This document shows, piece by piece, positions 1 through 6,996 of a stretch of DNA of 40,036 nucleotides; the first letter of the stretch is position 1; the number at the start of each line of letters is the position of its first letter. Below the pieces are notes generated by a model, which saw only the letters and a program-made list of their open reading frames with translations, made no database searches and was not told the origin of the DNA. The stretch spans positions 1 to 40,036 of the forward strand of contig CAZLNZ010000019.1 in NCBI GenBank assembly GCA_964561145.1, given 5' to 3'. The translations under genes and the position numbers were made by a program. The stretch comes from RUG14300 sp964561145 (GTDB lineage: Bacteria; Bacillota; Clostridia; Christensenellales; CAG-1252).

Positions 1-572
1 AATTTTATTGCAAACGGGAATCCTCCTTCCATTATATAGTTGCGAAGCTCGGTTTGATTATCGGACGCTATGATTTTATTAAAATACTTTTTGGCATTGA
101 GATATTCGTCGAAAGAAAACGGCAAAATATTAAATTCAATATATCGTCCTGTTAACTTTGTAACGAGTTCTCCAGACAACAAATAAGAATTAGAGCCTGT
201 TATGAAGATTGAAAAAGTGCCTTCCTCACGCCATGCGTTTAATATCGTTTCGAAATTATTAACATTCTGAACTTCGTCGATAAATAAATATTTCTTACCT
301 TGCGCAGTATTATGCTTTTCAATTAAGGCATCCAGCTTTTCGGGAGTATTTATGTTTATATAAGGCTTTTTGTCGAGATTAAAATATAAAATATTATCTT
401 CGCAAACGCCTTGCGACAAAAGTTCGCGTATAATTAAATTCATAATAGAAGATTTTCCGCACCGTCTAACTCCGGTTAAAACCTTTATTATTTCACACTC
501 GTGATAGAATCCCCTTATTTTAGATAAATATTTTTCTCTACTATACAAATTTTGCTGTATGTCTATCTTCAT
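1..572 (-). CDS. AAA-family ATPase with DUF4143-type layout (3' end cut by window edge)
   Basis: The gene starts at the ATG complementary to 570-572, behind an AGAGGTG ribosome site, and runs off the left edge, so about 190 residues are visible. Translation shows a Walker A motif GVRRCGKSS near residues 34-42, a Walker B-like FIDEVQN near residue 95, and a sensor-type ITGSNSYLLSG stretch near 120, followed by LTGRY and the family phrase ILPFSFDEY. This is the pattern of the AAA_14/DUF4143 ATPases, single-subunit proteins of about 380-430 residues. Their function is mostly unknown, and some have been suggested to act in toxin-antitoxin or defence settings. The C-terminal DUF4143 domain would lie outside the window. 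It is transcribed away from the integrase scrap, from its own promoter at 595-623. Confidence 0.85.
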   Translation of the reverse strand, partial: MKIDIQQNLYSREKYLSKIRGFYHECEIIKVLTGVRRCGKSSIMNLIIRELLSQGVCEDNILYFNLDKKPYININTPEKLDALIEKHNTAQGKKYLFIDEVQNVNNFETILNAWREEGTFSIFITGSNSYLLSGELVTKLTGRYIEFNILPFSFDEYLNAKKYFNKIIASDNQTELRNYIMEGGFPFAIK

Positions 573-594
573 ATAAACACCTCTTTTTTAATTA

Positions 595-623
595 AGTATA
601 CCATGATTAAATGCAAATTGCAA
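595..623 (-). promoter_or_regulatory. Promoter of the AAA ATPase gene
   Basis: On the minus strand, TTGCAA (618-623) and TATACT (595-600) are separated by 17 bases, about 20 bases upstream of the ribosome site of the ATPase gene. This is a sigma-A-like promoter. Confidence 0.6.
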
Positions 624-792
624 GTTAAAGGGGTATATTTTATAAAAAGTTATTTTTTTACCCCCTTAAATGCCGTTTTTGTAAACATAACGAAACATAT
701 TTATTATTTGTAGAATTATATGACTATGCCGATTGCTTTAAAGAAGCAGACGATGATTTCAATAATCACAAGGATATGTATTATATTATATA

Positions 793-1070
793 GTATCCGG
801 TGTGGATAGAGAACCATTATATCCGCAAACAACGTTTAACTGGTTGAAGAAATTTAAAGAAAGGAACGGATTTAAGAAAGTTACTTGCTCGGGCTCAGGT
901 ATACGTATTGCAGTTTGCTTTTGGCTCAAAACGTCCCGATGCAAACCGTTAGCAAATATATGGGACACAGTGACTCAACTGTAACGCTTAAGGTTTACAG
1001 CCACTTTATCCCCGACACGCAAGAGAAGGGCGTATTCGCTCTCAATAACTTAACGAGGAGGGACGATTGA
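793..1070 (+). pseudogene. Tyrosine recombinase (phage integrase) C-terminal remnant
   Basis: Two overlapping frames together encode about 90 residues of a tyrosine recombinase C-terminus. The first frame (793 to about 885) gives EPLYPQTTFNWLKKF. The second (about 885-1070) gives GLRYTYCSLLLAQ, then KYMGHSDSTVTLKVYSH, which holds the typical GH box and the catalytic Tyr (VYSH). A frameshift near 880-888 joins them, and the H of the usual HGLRHT box is lost. The N-terminal arm-binding and core-binding domains and any start codon are missing. It lies about 120 bases from tRNA-Arg, and tRNA genes are classic integration sites for these enzymes, so this is probably the last trace of an integrated element. 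It is not functional as read. Confidence 0.8.
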
Positions 1071-1151
1071 AAAACAGGTGCAATAAAAGGCGAAAAATTA
1101 GTATTAAATTGGTATTAACGAAAAATTAATGGCAAAATCAATTATGGTTAT

Positions 1152-1187
1152 AAAAAAATAAAGACCACAATATGTAGTGGTCTTTTT
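1152..1187 (-). terminator. Terminator behind tRNA-Arg (bidirectional)
   Basis: The stem AAGACCAC (1161-1168) pairs with GTGGTCTT (1177-1184). It is flanked by T-rich sequence on both strands (TTTATTTTTTT on the minus strand, TCTTTTT on the plus), so it can end the tRNA transcript and anything entering from the integrase side. Confidence 0.8.
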
Positions 1188-1189
1188 GG

Positions 1190-1261
1190 CGTTCCCGGCG
1201 GGAATCGAACCCACATCAGAGCTTTAGGAGAGCCCCGTTCTATCCGTTGAACTACGGAAAC
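1190..1261 (-). tRNA. tRNA-Arg (anticodon CCU)
   Basis: The reverse complement folds as a cloverleaf. The acceptor is GTTTCCG/CGGGAAC, the D stem GTTC/GAAC, the anticodon loop CTCCTAA on a GGGCT/AGCTC stem, and the T arm carries GGTTCGATTCC. The discriminator is G and CCA is not encoded. The anticodon CCU reads AGG (Arg). Confidence 0.93.
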
Positions 1262-1424
1262 AAATTGGTATTTATTCTGGTTTTAATTATTATCTGCCTT
1301 ATGATTAATGATTATTATCCCTCTTATGATCAAATATATTTTAATCTTTTTATTCATAAAAAGCAAATGAAATCAACTTGTTTTGCAGATGATTTTTATG
1401 CGAAAACTATTTTGAACAAAATAA

Positions 1425-1454
1425 TTGAAATTATTTTGCGATTATGTGTATTAT
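1425..1454 (+). promoter_or_regulatory. Likely promoter of the 54-residue protein gene
   Basis: TTGAAA (1425-1430), an 18-base spacer and TATTAT (1449-1454), about 27 bases before the chosen ATG. The match is reasonable, but AT-rich DNA gives such matches by chance. Confidence 0.4.
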
Positions 1455-1480
1455 TTGAGAAAAATGGACATACTAGAATT

Positions 1481-1645
1481 ATGAAAAAGGACAAGTCGAA
1501 AAACAAAACGAAAAGCAAAAAGAAGTCCTGCTCGGACGAAATAGTCAAACTATATAGAACTAAGAGCAAGGAAGACCCTTTTGGTTCCTATACGGGTGTG
1601 CCTATAGATGGCGGAGAACCTGTTCAGGATGTGGACGATTTATAA
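1481..1645 (+). CDS. Small conserved-looking hypothetical protein, 54 aa
   Basis: The open frame runs back into the tRNA gene, but the first part reads like non-coding AT-rich DNA. The plausible start is the ATG at 1481, giving a Lys-rich head (MKKDKSKNKTKSKKK) and an acidic tail with the phrases FGSYTGVP and PVQDVDDL. I recognise this style of tail (SYTG-P...PVQD-DDL) from small unannotated Firmicute proteins, but I cannot name a family or function. There is no signal peptide or membrane segment. The Shine-Dalgarno sequence is weak. A promoter-like site lies at 1425-1454, and a long hairpin followed by T residues lies downstream at 1712-1796. It is a single-gene unit, and no functional tie to the tldDE genes downstream is shown. 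Confidence 0.6.
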   Translation: MKKDKSKNKTKSKKKSCSDEIVKLYRTKSKEDPFGSYTGVPIDGGEPVQDVDDL

Positions 1646-1711
1646 GCCTTTTTTTAGTCTGGGAATGCTATGTTTTTAATATAGATATTTTTCAGACGAT
1701 TTCGGGAAGCT

Positions 1712-1796
1712 CTCGACGGGATTTATGTTTTAAATTTTTCCCCGATAGTTTTTCGATAAAATTCCCTCTTCGAGATTTTCCCGTCGAGGGTTTTTT
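1712..1796 (+). terminator. Long hairpin and T-run after the small protein gene
   Basis: CTCGACGGGA (1712-1721) pairs perfectly with TCCCGTCGAG (1779-1788), and GGGTTTTTTAT follows. The 57-base loop contains further pairable segments, so this is either a terminator with a structured loop or a short structured RNA. Confidence 0.55.
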
Positions 1797-1920
1797 ATAT
1801 GTATATTTTTTCTTATTCTTACTCTGCAATCACGAAACCGTCACAATTGATTGTTACAATTGTAATGTAATTGAAGCAAATTCTTTCATATAATCCCAAA
1901 GTCCCTTATGACTCACTTAG

Positions 1921-1950
1921 AAAAAACGGCCTTAAGCGGTCGTTTTTTCC
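1921..1950 (+). terminator. Terminator-like hairpin upstream of tldD
   Basis: AAAAAACGGCC (1921-1931) pairs with GGTCGTTTTTT (1938-1948) around a 6-base loop, with one G-U pair. It lies about 70 bases before the tldD promoter. The stretch 1797-1920 before it holds an imperfect dyad around CAATTGATTGTTACAATTG and no gene. Confidence 0.65.
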
Positions 1951-2019
1951 GTTATTTTTTTTGAAATCAATCATATTTTTTTTATTTCTAACAATAGACG
2001 AAAGGGTGGGTGGAAGTGG

Positions 2020-2025
2020 TATAAT
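2020..2025 (+). promoter_or_regulatory. -10 element before tldD
   Basis: A perfect TATAAT lies about 21 bases before the tldD ribosome site. The -35 region is poor (TAGACG with a 19-base spacer), so the promoter may be weak or activator-dependent. Confidence 0.45.
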
Positions 2026-2057
2026 AATTAAAGTAATAAATTATCAAGGAGATGTCA

Positions 2058-3479
2058 ATGAATAATCCTAGAAGTAAGTACATTAGTGCCGCCAAACCTT
2101 TTTTAAAGGCATTGATTGAGGAACTTTATAAAAAGTACGAGTATGCTCATGTATTGGCGGTTGACAGTTTATCCAAATCCTTTAGAGTGTCCAAAAACGG
2201 TGTTGTTGTTGACGAGACTCCAAGATTTACAAAAAAAGGTTTCGTTGTTAGGGTTTATAGAAATCACGCTTTCGGAGAACACTCCTTTAATGAGATACCG
2301 GATAATGTAAAGGCATTTGCCGATTTAATTGAAGCAAAGCTTGAACCAATGATGAGCATACCGCAAGGGTTATCTCATACGGAATATCCATGCTTGTCCG
2401 ATGAGCCGTTAAAAGAATACAGGGGTTTTCCGATTATCTCCGATGAGCAAGGCTCTGAGGATTATGTTATTTCAAAGATGCATCAAATCCGCACAGAGGC
2501 ATTTGCCTTATCCGATAAGCTTTATGATTTTGTAACAACTTTTTCGTATAGAATATTCTCGAAGTATTTCCTTTCGGGAAATCGTGAGCTCGAGCAGGAT
2601 AATTGTTGGACACAAGCGGGATTTTCCGCTTTGGGTAAACGTGGTGAAGAAATAAAACGTTATTACAAGGGATTTTCTGCATTGGGCGGTGACGGTGTTC
2701 TCGAGAGTGCGAGGAAATGTGTTCCCGAGATTGTAAACGGAATGTTGGATCTTTTGTATAGCGAAAGAATTGTTCCCGGAGAATATGATTGTATTTGCAC
2801 TCCGGAGGTTGCCGGAATGATCGCACATGAGGCTTTCGGACACGGCGTTGAAGAGGATATGTTTGTAAAAGACCGTGCACTTGCAAGGGAGTATATCGGT
2901 AAGAGGGTAGCATCTCCTTTGGTTACGATGCATGACGGAGCAAGTAGTTGGGAAGAGAGTGCAACCTTTTTCTTCGATGATGAAGGTGTTTTGGCACACG
3001 ATACATTGGTAATAGATAAGGGGATTTTGGTATCAGGTATAAACGATTCATTATCCGCAATGAGACTAGGTGTTGACAATACCGGTAATGGCAGAAGGGA
3101 AAGTTTTGAACGTAAAGCTTATACCAGAATGACAAACACCTATTTCGAGGGTGGAGACAGTACAGTTGAAGAAATGATAGCATCTGTTAAGTATGGATTT
3201 TTATTGGAAAACCCCTTTAGTGGAATGGAAGATCCAAAAAACTGGGGAATACAGCTTATGGTAAATATGGCTAGGGAAATCAAGGACGGTAAGCTTACCG
3301 GACGTGTATTCTCGCCAATCGTTATGACAGGATACGTTCCAGATCTTCTTAAGTCTATATCTATGACTTCTAAAACTCCCAGACTTTGCGGTAGTGGATT
3401 TTGTGGCAAGGGTTACAAGGAGTGGGTTAAGGTTTCAGACGGTGGTCCCTATATAAAGGCTAAAATTAGATTGGGATAG
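2058..3479 (+). CDS. tldD: TldD-family metalloprotease subunit
   Basis: This is a 473-residue protein of the TldD/PmbA (peptidase U62) family. In characterised systems TldD and TldE form a zinc metalloprotease that degrades unfolded or modified peptides, including antibiotic precursors and DNA-gyrase-directed peptides. The catalytic zinc motif is visible as HEAFGHGVEED at about residues 257-267 (HExxxH: H257, E258, H262). The conserved C-terminal Cys region CGSGFCGKG lies near residue 444. I chose ATG 2058 rather than 2052 because AAGGAG (2046-2051) abuts 2052 but sits six bases from 2058. Its stop overlaps the ribosome site of the next gene, nine bases away, so the two are co-translated. It is cytoplasmic, with no signal peptide. 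The length is normal for the family. Confidence 0.92.
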   Translation: MNNPRSKYISAAKPFLKALIEELYKKYEYAHVLAVDSLSKSFRVSKNGVVVDETPRFTKKGFVVRVYRNHAFGEHSFNEIPDNVKAFADLIEAKLEPMMSIPQGLSHTEYPCLSDEPLKEYRGFPIISDEQGSEDYVISKMHQIRTEAFALSDKLYDFVTTFSYRIFSKYFLSGNRELEQDNCWTQAGFSALGKRGEEIKRYYKGFSALGGDGVLESARKCVPEIVNGMLDLLYSERIVPGEYDCICTPEVAGMIAHEAFGHGVEEDMFVKDRALAREYIGKRVASPLVTMHDGASSWEESATFFFDDEGVLAHDTLVIDKGILVSGINDSLSAMRLGVDNTGNGRRESFERKAYTRMTNTYFEGGDSTVEEMIASVKYGFLLENPFSGMEDPKNWGIQLMVNMAREIKDGKLTGRVFSPIVMTGYVPDLLKSISMTSKTPRLCGSGFCGKGYKEWVKVSDGGPYIKAKIRLG

Positions 3480-3488
3480 GAGGGTTTT

Positions 3489-4739
3489 ATGTTAGACAGA
3501 ATTATAAATATTCTTGAAGAAAAAAATGTAGACGATTATTCTATTGTAAAAACAGATACCTCTTCGGTTGAGTTGTTCTTTGTAAAAAAAGCACTTGACC
3601 TACATCGTGCAAAGGATGTCTGCTATTACAAAACTACTATTTATATTGACAACGACGATAAGACTCAGAGAGGCTTTTCTACAATTACATTTGACTCCTC
3701 TTTGTCCGACGAGGAGATAGCAGAAAAAGCTGAACTTTGCATTTCGGCTGCAAAAAGTGCAATGAATCCCTATTATGAATTGCCGTCGCCCGAAAATCAC
3801 CAATCCATACTTGGTGAGAAAGAACTGCTAGACGAGGCAATGAAGCTTGCAGAGGGATTATTTGCACCTTGTCACGAGAAAGCCTTCGTTAATTCTGCAG
3901 AAGTGTTTGCAGTAAGACATCACATCCATATGATAACATCTAGAGGGACAGATATTTCCTATTACTCTCAATCTGTGTCCGGTGAATTTGTGGTACAGTG
4001 CAAGGAGCCTTACGATGTTGAATTGTATTATTCCTACGCCTATAAAACCGCTGATAAGGAGCAAATCGGTGCGTTGGTTAGGAGTGCCTTGGATGCAGTT
4101 GAAGCAAGGTCAAGAGCTATTAACGCACCTAAAAAGGGCGTTTACGATATAGTTATTGACGGAAGGTATTTTAGAAGGCTTTTTTCGATTTATGAAACGA
4201 GGTCAAGTGCCTCATCAATATATGCAGGCTATTCCGATTATGAGTGCGGTGATGACATTCAAGGTGATAGTGTAGGCGAAAGAATCAATTATGTGCTCAA
4301 GTCTAACGAAGAGTTCGACGGAGAGGGAATTAGGATGCACGATCGCATTTTATTGAGTAATGGCAAGCTTCAGACCATTCACGGTAGCAATAGGTTTTGT
4401 AAATACCTTGAAGAAATACCTACGGGAACCTATGATTCCTTTGAATTGAAAAACGGAACTAAACCTATGAGCAAGTTATTAGAAGGTAAGGTTTTGTATG
4501 TCGTAGCTTTCTCGGATTTCCAATGTGACAGCTATAACGGCAATTTCGGTGGAGAGATTCGGCTTGCATACTTATACGATAACGGAAAGGTTACGCCTTT
4601 AACCGGTGGATCCGTATGTGGCGATTTCTTTAAACAACAAAGGAATATGGTATTCTCATTGGAAAATTATTCTTCATTGAGCTATAATGGTCCTAAGGCG
4701 GTCAGAATCGCTGATGTTACCGTAGCAGGAGAAGAGTGA
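3489..4739 (+). CDS. tldE: TldE/PmbA-family protease partner subunit
   Basis: This 416-residue protein is a TldD/PmbA-family member that lacks the HExxxH motif, as expected for the non-catalytic TldE (PmbA) partner that completes the TldD active-site tunnel. The family fold is suggested by the mid-protein GVYDIVIDGR stretch and the C-terminal run from GTYDSFELKNG through SYNGNFGGEIRLAY. AGGAGGG lies seven bases before the ATG and overlaps the tldD stop region. A strong terminator follows at 4761-4806, so tldD-tldE form a two-gene operon. No modified-peptide (RiPP) precursor or modification enzyme is seen beside it, which points to a general peptide-clearing role rather than a dedicated maturation protease. 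Confidence 0.88.
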   Translation: MLDRIINILEEKNVDDYSIVKTDTSSVELFFVKKALDLHRAKDVCYYKTTIYIDNDDKTQRGFSTITFDSSLSDEEIAEKAELCISAAKSAMNPYYELPSPENHQSILGEKELLDEAMKLAEGLFAPCHEKAFVNSAEVFAVRHHIHMITSRGTDISYYSQSVSGEFVVQCKEPYDVELYYSYAYKTADKEQIGALVRSALDAVEARSRAINAPKKGVYDIVIDGRYFRRLFSIYETRSSASSIYAGYSDYECGDDIQGDSVGERINYVLKSNEEFDGEGIRMHDRILLSNGKLQTIHGSNRFCKYLEEIPTGTYDSFELKNGTKPMSKLLEGKVLYVVAFSDFQCDSYNGNFGGEIRLAYLYDNGKVTPLTGGSVCGDFFKQQRNMVFSLENYSSLSYNGPKAVRIADVTVAGEE

Positions 4740-4760
4740 TAAAAACGATTGTATAATTGA

Positions 4761-4806
4761 AAAATCTCACAGTACAGAAAAACATGCTACTGTGAGATTT
4801 TTTTAT
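4761..4806 (+). terminator. Terminator of the tldD-tldE operon
   Basis: AATCTCACAGTA (4763-4774) pairs perfectly with TACTGTGAGATT (4788-4799), and seven T residues follow. The minus side also begins with A residues, so it may also stop the converging ABC remnant. Confidence 0.9.
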
Positions 4807-4834
4807 TTTACAAAAATGAGAGCAGAACTCATAA

Positions 4835-5922
4835 TTAAGCGAATTGGCTATAATAAAGGGAAGCATATGCTCCGTTCTTTGCCAGTAGCTCTTTATGGCT
4901 TCCTTGCTCGACTATATTTCCATGCTCCATGTATAATATAACGTCGGCATCTCGTATCGTGGAAAGTCTATGTGCTATTACAAAGCTTGTTCTTCCTTTC
5001 ATTAATCTTTTCATAAAATAACCATTTGTGCCATCATCAGGAAGAAGAGTGCAAGCATTGCATACTCTATAATAGCGGTTATATCACCGATTCCGAAATA
5101 TCCTTTAGTGATTCGACCACCACTCAAACAATAGACCACTATTACGAACATATTGACGGCGAAAAAGGATATTCCGTCAAGAATAACAAAGCGTTTATTT
5201 ACCTTGATGGCAGTTTTTGCATAGCTTCTAAACTCATTGTTTAGTCGCTGTTCTTCGTGGTCCTCTTTATTGAATGCACGTATTACTCTAACGCCGGTTA
5301 TATTTTCAAGTAAAACCTTGCTCATTCTGTCAAGCTTTTTTTGTAGTTTTCTGAACATAGGTGAAGTCGAGTGCATAATAAATGCACAAACAATAGTGAT
5401 TATCACAAGCACTCCCAAAAGGATTAATCCCGATAGCCAATCCATCCGGAAAGCAAAGACCAGAGAAACGATAAATATAAAAGGTACGGGTAATACCATT
5501 TGAAAACAGTTTCCCAGTGCAAATTGAATATTGGTTATGTCGGATACAGTCCTTGTAGTAATCGATGCTGTGCCGAAGGTGCGGAAATCCGCAACCGACA
5601 ACCCGAGACTTTTTTTGTATAATGAATTCCTCATGTCTGCTCCGACCTTTGAGGTTAAATCCGCACAAGTATAAGAGCCGATAATCGTAGCTACTCCCGA
5701 TATTATAGCGGCAATAAGCATTTTAATGCTAATCGTTAGTAGTGCGGAAAAATCTCCGCCTACGGTCCCGATATTGAGCATGTCGGCAGCGTATGTCGGA
5801 ATTACCAAAGCACCGAGGACATCGACAAATGCCAGCAGAATCGTAATTACGCAAAGTTTCCAATGCGGTTTCAAAAAACGTAAAATAATCTTCATAATTA
5901 TTAAAATTCCTTGCTTTTTCAA
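4835..5922 (-). pseudogene. ABC exporter half-transporter (MDR type) with internal deletion of the ATPase domain
   Basis: The first open part (5922-5011, 303 residues) is the six-helix ABC exporter membrane domain, beginning MKIILRFLKPHWKLCVI after a short upstream extension. It stops at MMAQMVIL, where this family normally runs on into the linker and ATPase. Immediately downstream, in a different frame (about 5010-4835), lies the far C-terminus of an ABC ATPase: KGRTSFVIAHRLSTIRDADV (the H-loop region), then EQGSHKELLAKNGAYASLYY, then stop. Walker A, the signature motif, Walker B and roughly 200 residues are missing. This is a clean internal deletion with a frame change at about 5011, so the transporter is dead. 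A partner half-transporter, normal for this heterodimeric type, is also absent. Confidence 0.88.
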
Positions 5923-5934
5923 AGTATCTGCGGT

Positions 5935-5965
5935 AGTATAAACTATATAGTAACTATACAGTCAA
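5935..5965 (-). promoter_or_regulatory. MerR-type promoter/operator of the ABC gene
   Basis: On the minus strand, TTGACT (5960-5965) and TATACT (5935-5940) are separated by 19 bases (5941-5959), the overlong spacer typical of MerR-activated promoters. The spacer contains the dyad GTATAGT-T-ACTATAT, 6 of 7 positions symmetric. The divergent MerR gene starts 13 bases away. The site looks intact although its target gene is broken. Confidence 0.75.
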
Positions 5966-5977
5966 GAGGATAAAGCC

Positions 5978-6796
5978 ATGTTTTCAAATAAATTACTAAA
6001 TATTTCCGAATTTGCAAAATTAGCAGGAGTTAGCAGGCAGACCTTGATTTATTATGATAAAATAGGTCTTTTTTCTCCTGCCTTTGTTGCAGAAAATAAG
6101 TATAGAATGTATTCACACAATCAGGTCGACAATATCGGTATAATAACGATATTGGAGGATTTAGGTGTACCCCTTAAAAAGATAAGAGAGATACTTGCGG
6201 ATATTTCCGTCGAAACGATGTCTAATACTTTTGCATACCAGTTGGACGCAATTCAAAAAAAGATAGAAAAACTTGAGTTGCTAAGGGATATGACGGAAAT
6301 ACGATTGGAACAATTAAGAGAGGGTGCACGCCATTCTGATGGTTTACACGATCTCCATATTACTGAAATCAAAGAGGATATTCCTATTTACTTGGGTGGT
6401 GAATTAAATGGCGAACAGCATGGGGTAGGAGATGCAGAGGTTATGGTTTTTTTTGAGACAATTGAGAAAACAGAACTTCCCCTGATATTCACTTTCGGAT
6501 ACGTGAAAAACGGAAGAGAAATACAACAAGGGATATACGATAAAGTGTCAAATATGTGGTTTAGATTGAAGAATGAGCAATATTCGAATTCTAATATTTC
6601 GAAGGGTAAATATTTGATCGGCTACTGCAAGGGCTATTATGGAAATACCAACTATATTTATGACGAATTGATGGAATATGTAAAGAAAAACAATTTGCAT
6701 ATATGCGGCAAAGTTTACGAAGAGTATCTCATTGATGAGATGTCCGAGAAAAACCCGGACGAATTTGTCGTAAAAATTATAGTAAAGGTAGAATAA
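5978..6796 (+). CDS. MerR-family transcriptional regulator with GyrI-like ligand domain
   Basis: This is a 272-residue regulator. The N-terminus carries the MerR winged helix-turn-helix (ISEFAKLAGVSRQTLIYYDKIG, about residues 9-30, then the YRMYSHNQVDNIGII wing). A dimerisation coiled coil follows (about 80-120, rich in E, K and L). Residues about 125-272 resemble the GyrI-like small-molecule domain of BmrR-type multidrug regulators. It starts at ATG 5978 with an AGAGGA ribosome site and is transcribed away from the ABC exporter gene, with one shared 55-base intergenic region holding a 19-base-spacer promoter. By family precedent it would sense a drug-like ligand and switch on the exporter, and also bind its own promoter. 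The exporter is now a pseudogene, so this regulator may be orphaned or may control other sites. Confidence 0.88.
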   Translation: MFSNKLLNISEFAKLAGVSRQTLIYYDKIGLFSPAFVAENKYRMYSHNQVDNIGIITILEDLGVPLKKIREILADISVETMSNTFAYQLDAIQKKIEKLELLRDMTEIRLEQLREGARHSDGLHDLHITEIKEDIPIYLGGELNGEQHGVGDAEVMVFFETIEKTELPLIFTFGYVKNGREIQQGIYDKVSNMWFRLKNEQYSNSNISKGKYLIGYCKGYYGNTNYIYDELMEYVKKNNLHICGKVYEEYLIDEMSEKNPDEFVVKIIVKVE

Positions 6797-6996
6797 TATA
6801 CACAGACGTTCTTTTATAGGTAACGTATATTTATATGCTAATCCTCCTACTAAATAGCAATACCGTCTTCTTCAAGGGATTGTTGGATTATTTTAGTAAA
6901 CATCCCTGTTTTTAGCATTCATTTTATCATTTGGATGCTTTATTAATAACTGTACCGCATTTCGGTATGACATTTAGATAAAACGATAAAAACCAA
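6797..6996. other. Convergent intergenic region
   Basis: There is no strong terminator here. On the minus strand, 17 codons ending in TAG spell MFTKIIQQSLEEDGIAI (roughly 6855-6908), which reads like the tail of a lost gene, but it is too short to assign. A small dyad TACCGCATTTCGGTA lies near 6954-6968. Confidence 0.3.

Noticed and set aside
1..1070. The ATPase gene and integrase scrap as one defence or mobile island
   Set aside because: The ATPase gene runs out of the window and has its own promoter, so no linkage can be shown from this sequence alone.
1247..1480. Upstream part of the 132-codon frame reaching into tRNA-Arg
   Set aside because: The first codons overlap the tRNA gene and the translation reads as random hydrophobic and AT-rich sequence. 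The protein-like part begins at ATG 1481.
2467..3409. Several antisense frames within tldD
   Set aside because: Overlapping shadow frames of a well-conserved gene, with no start signals.
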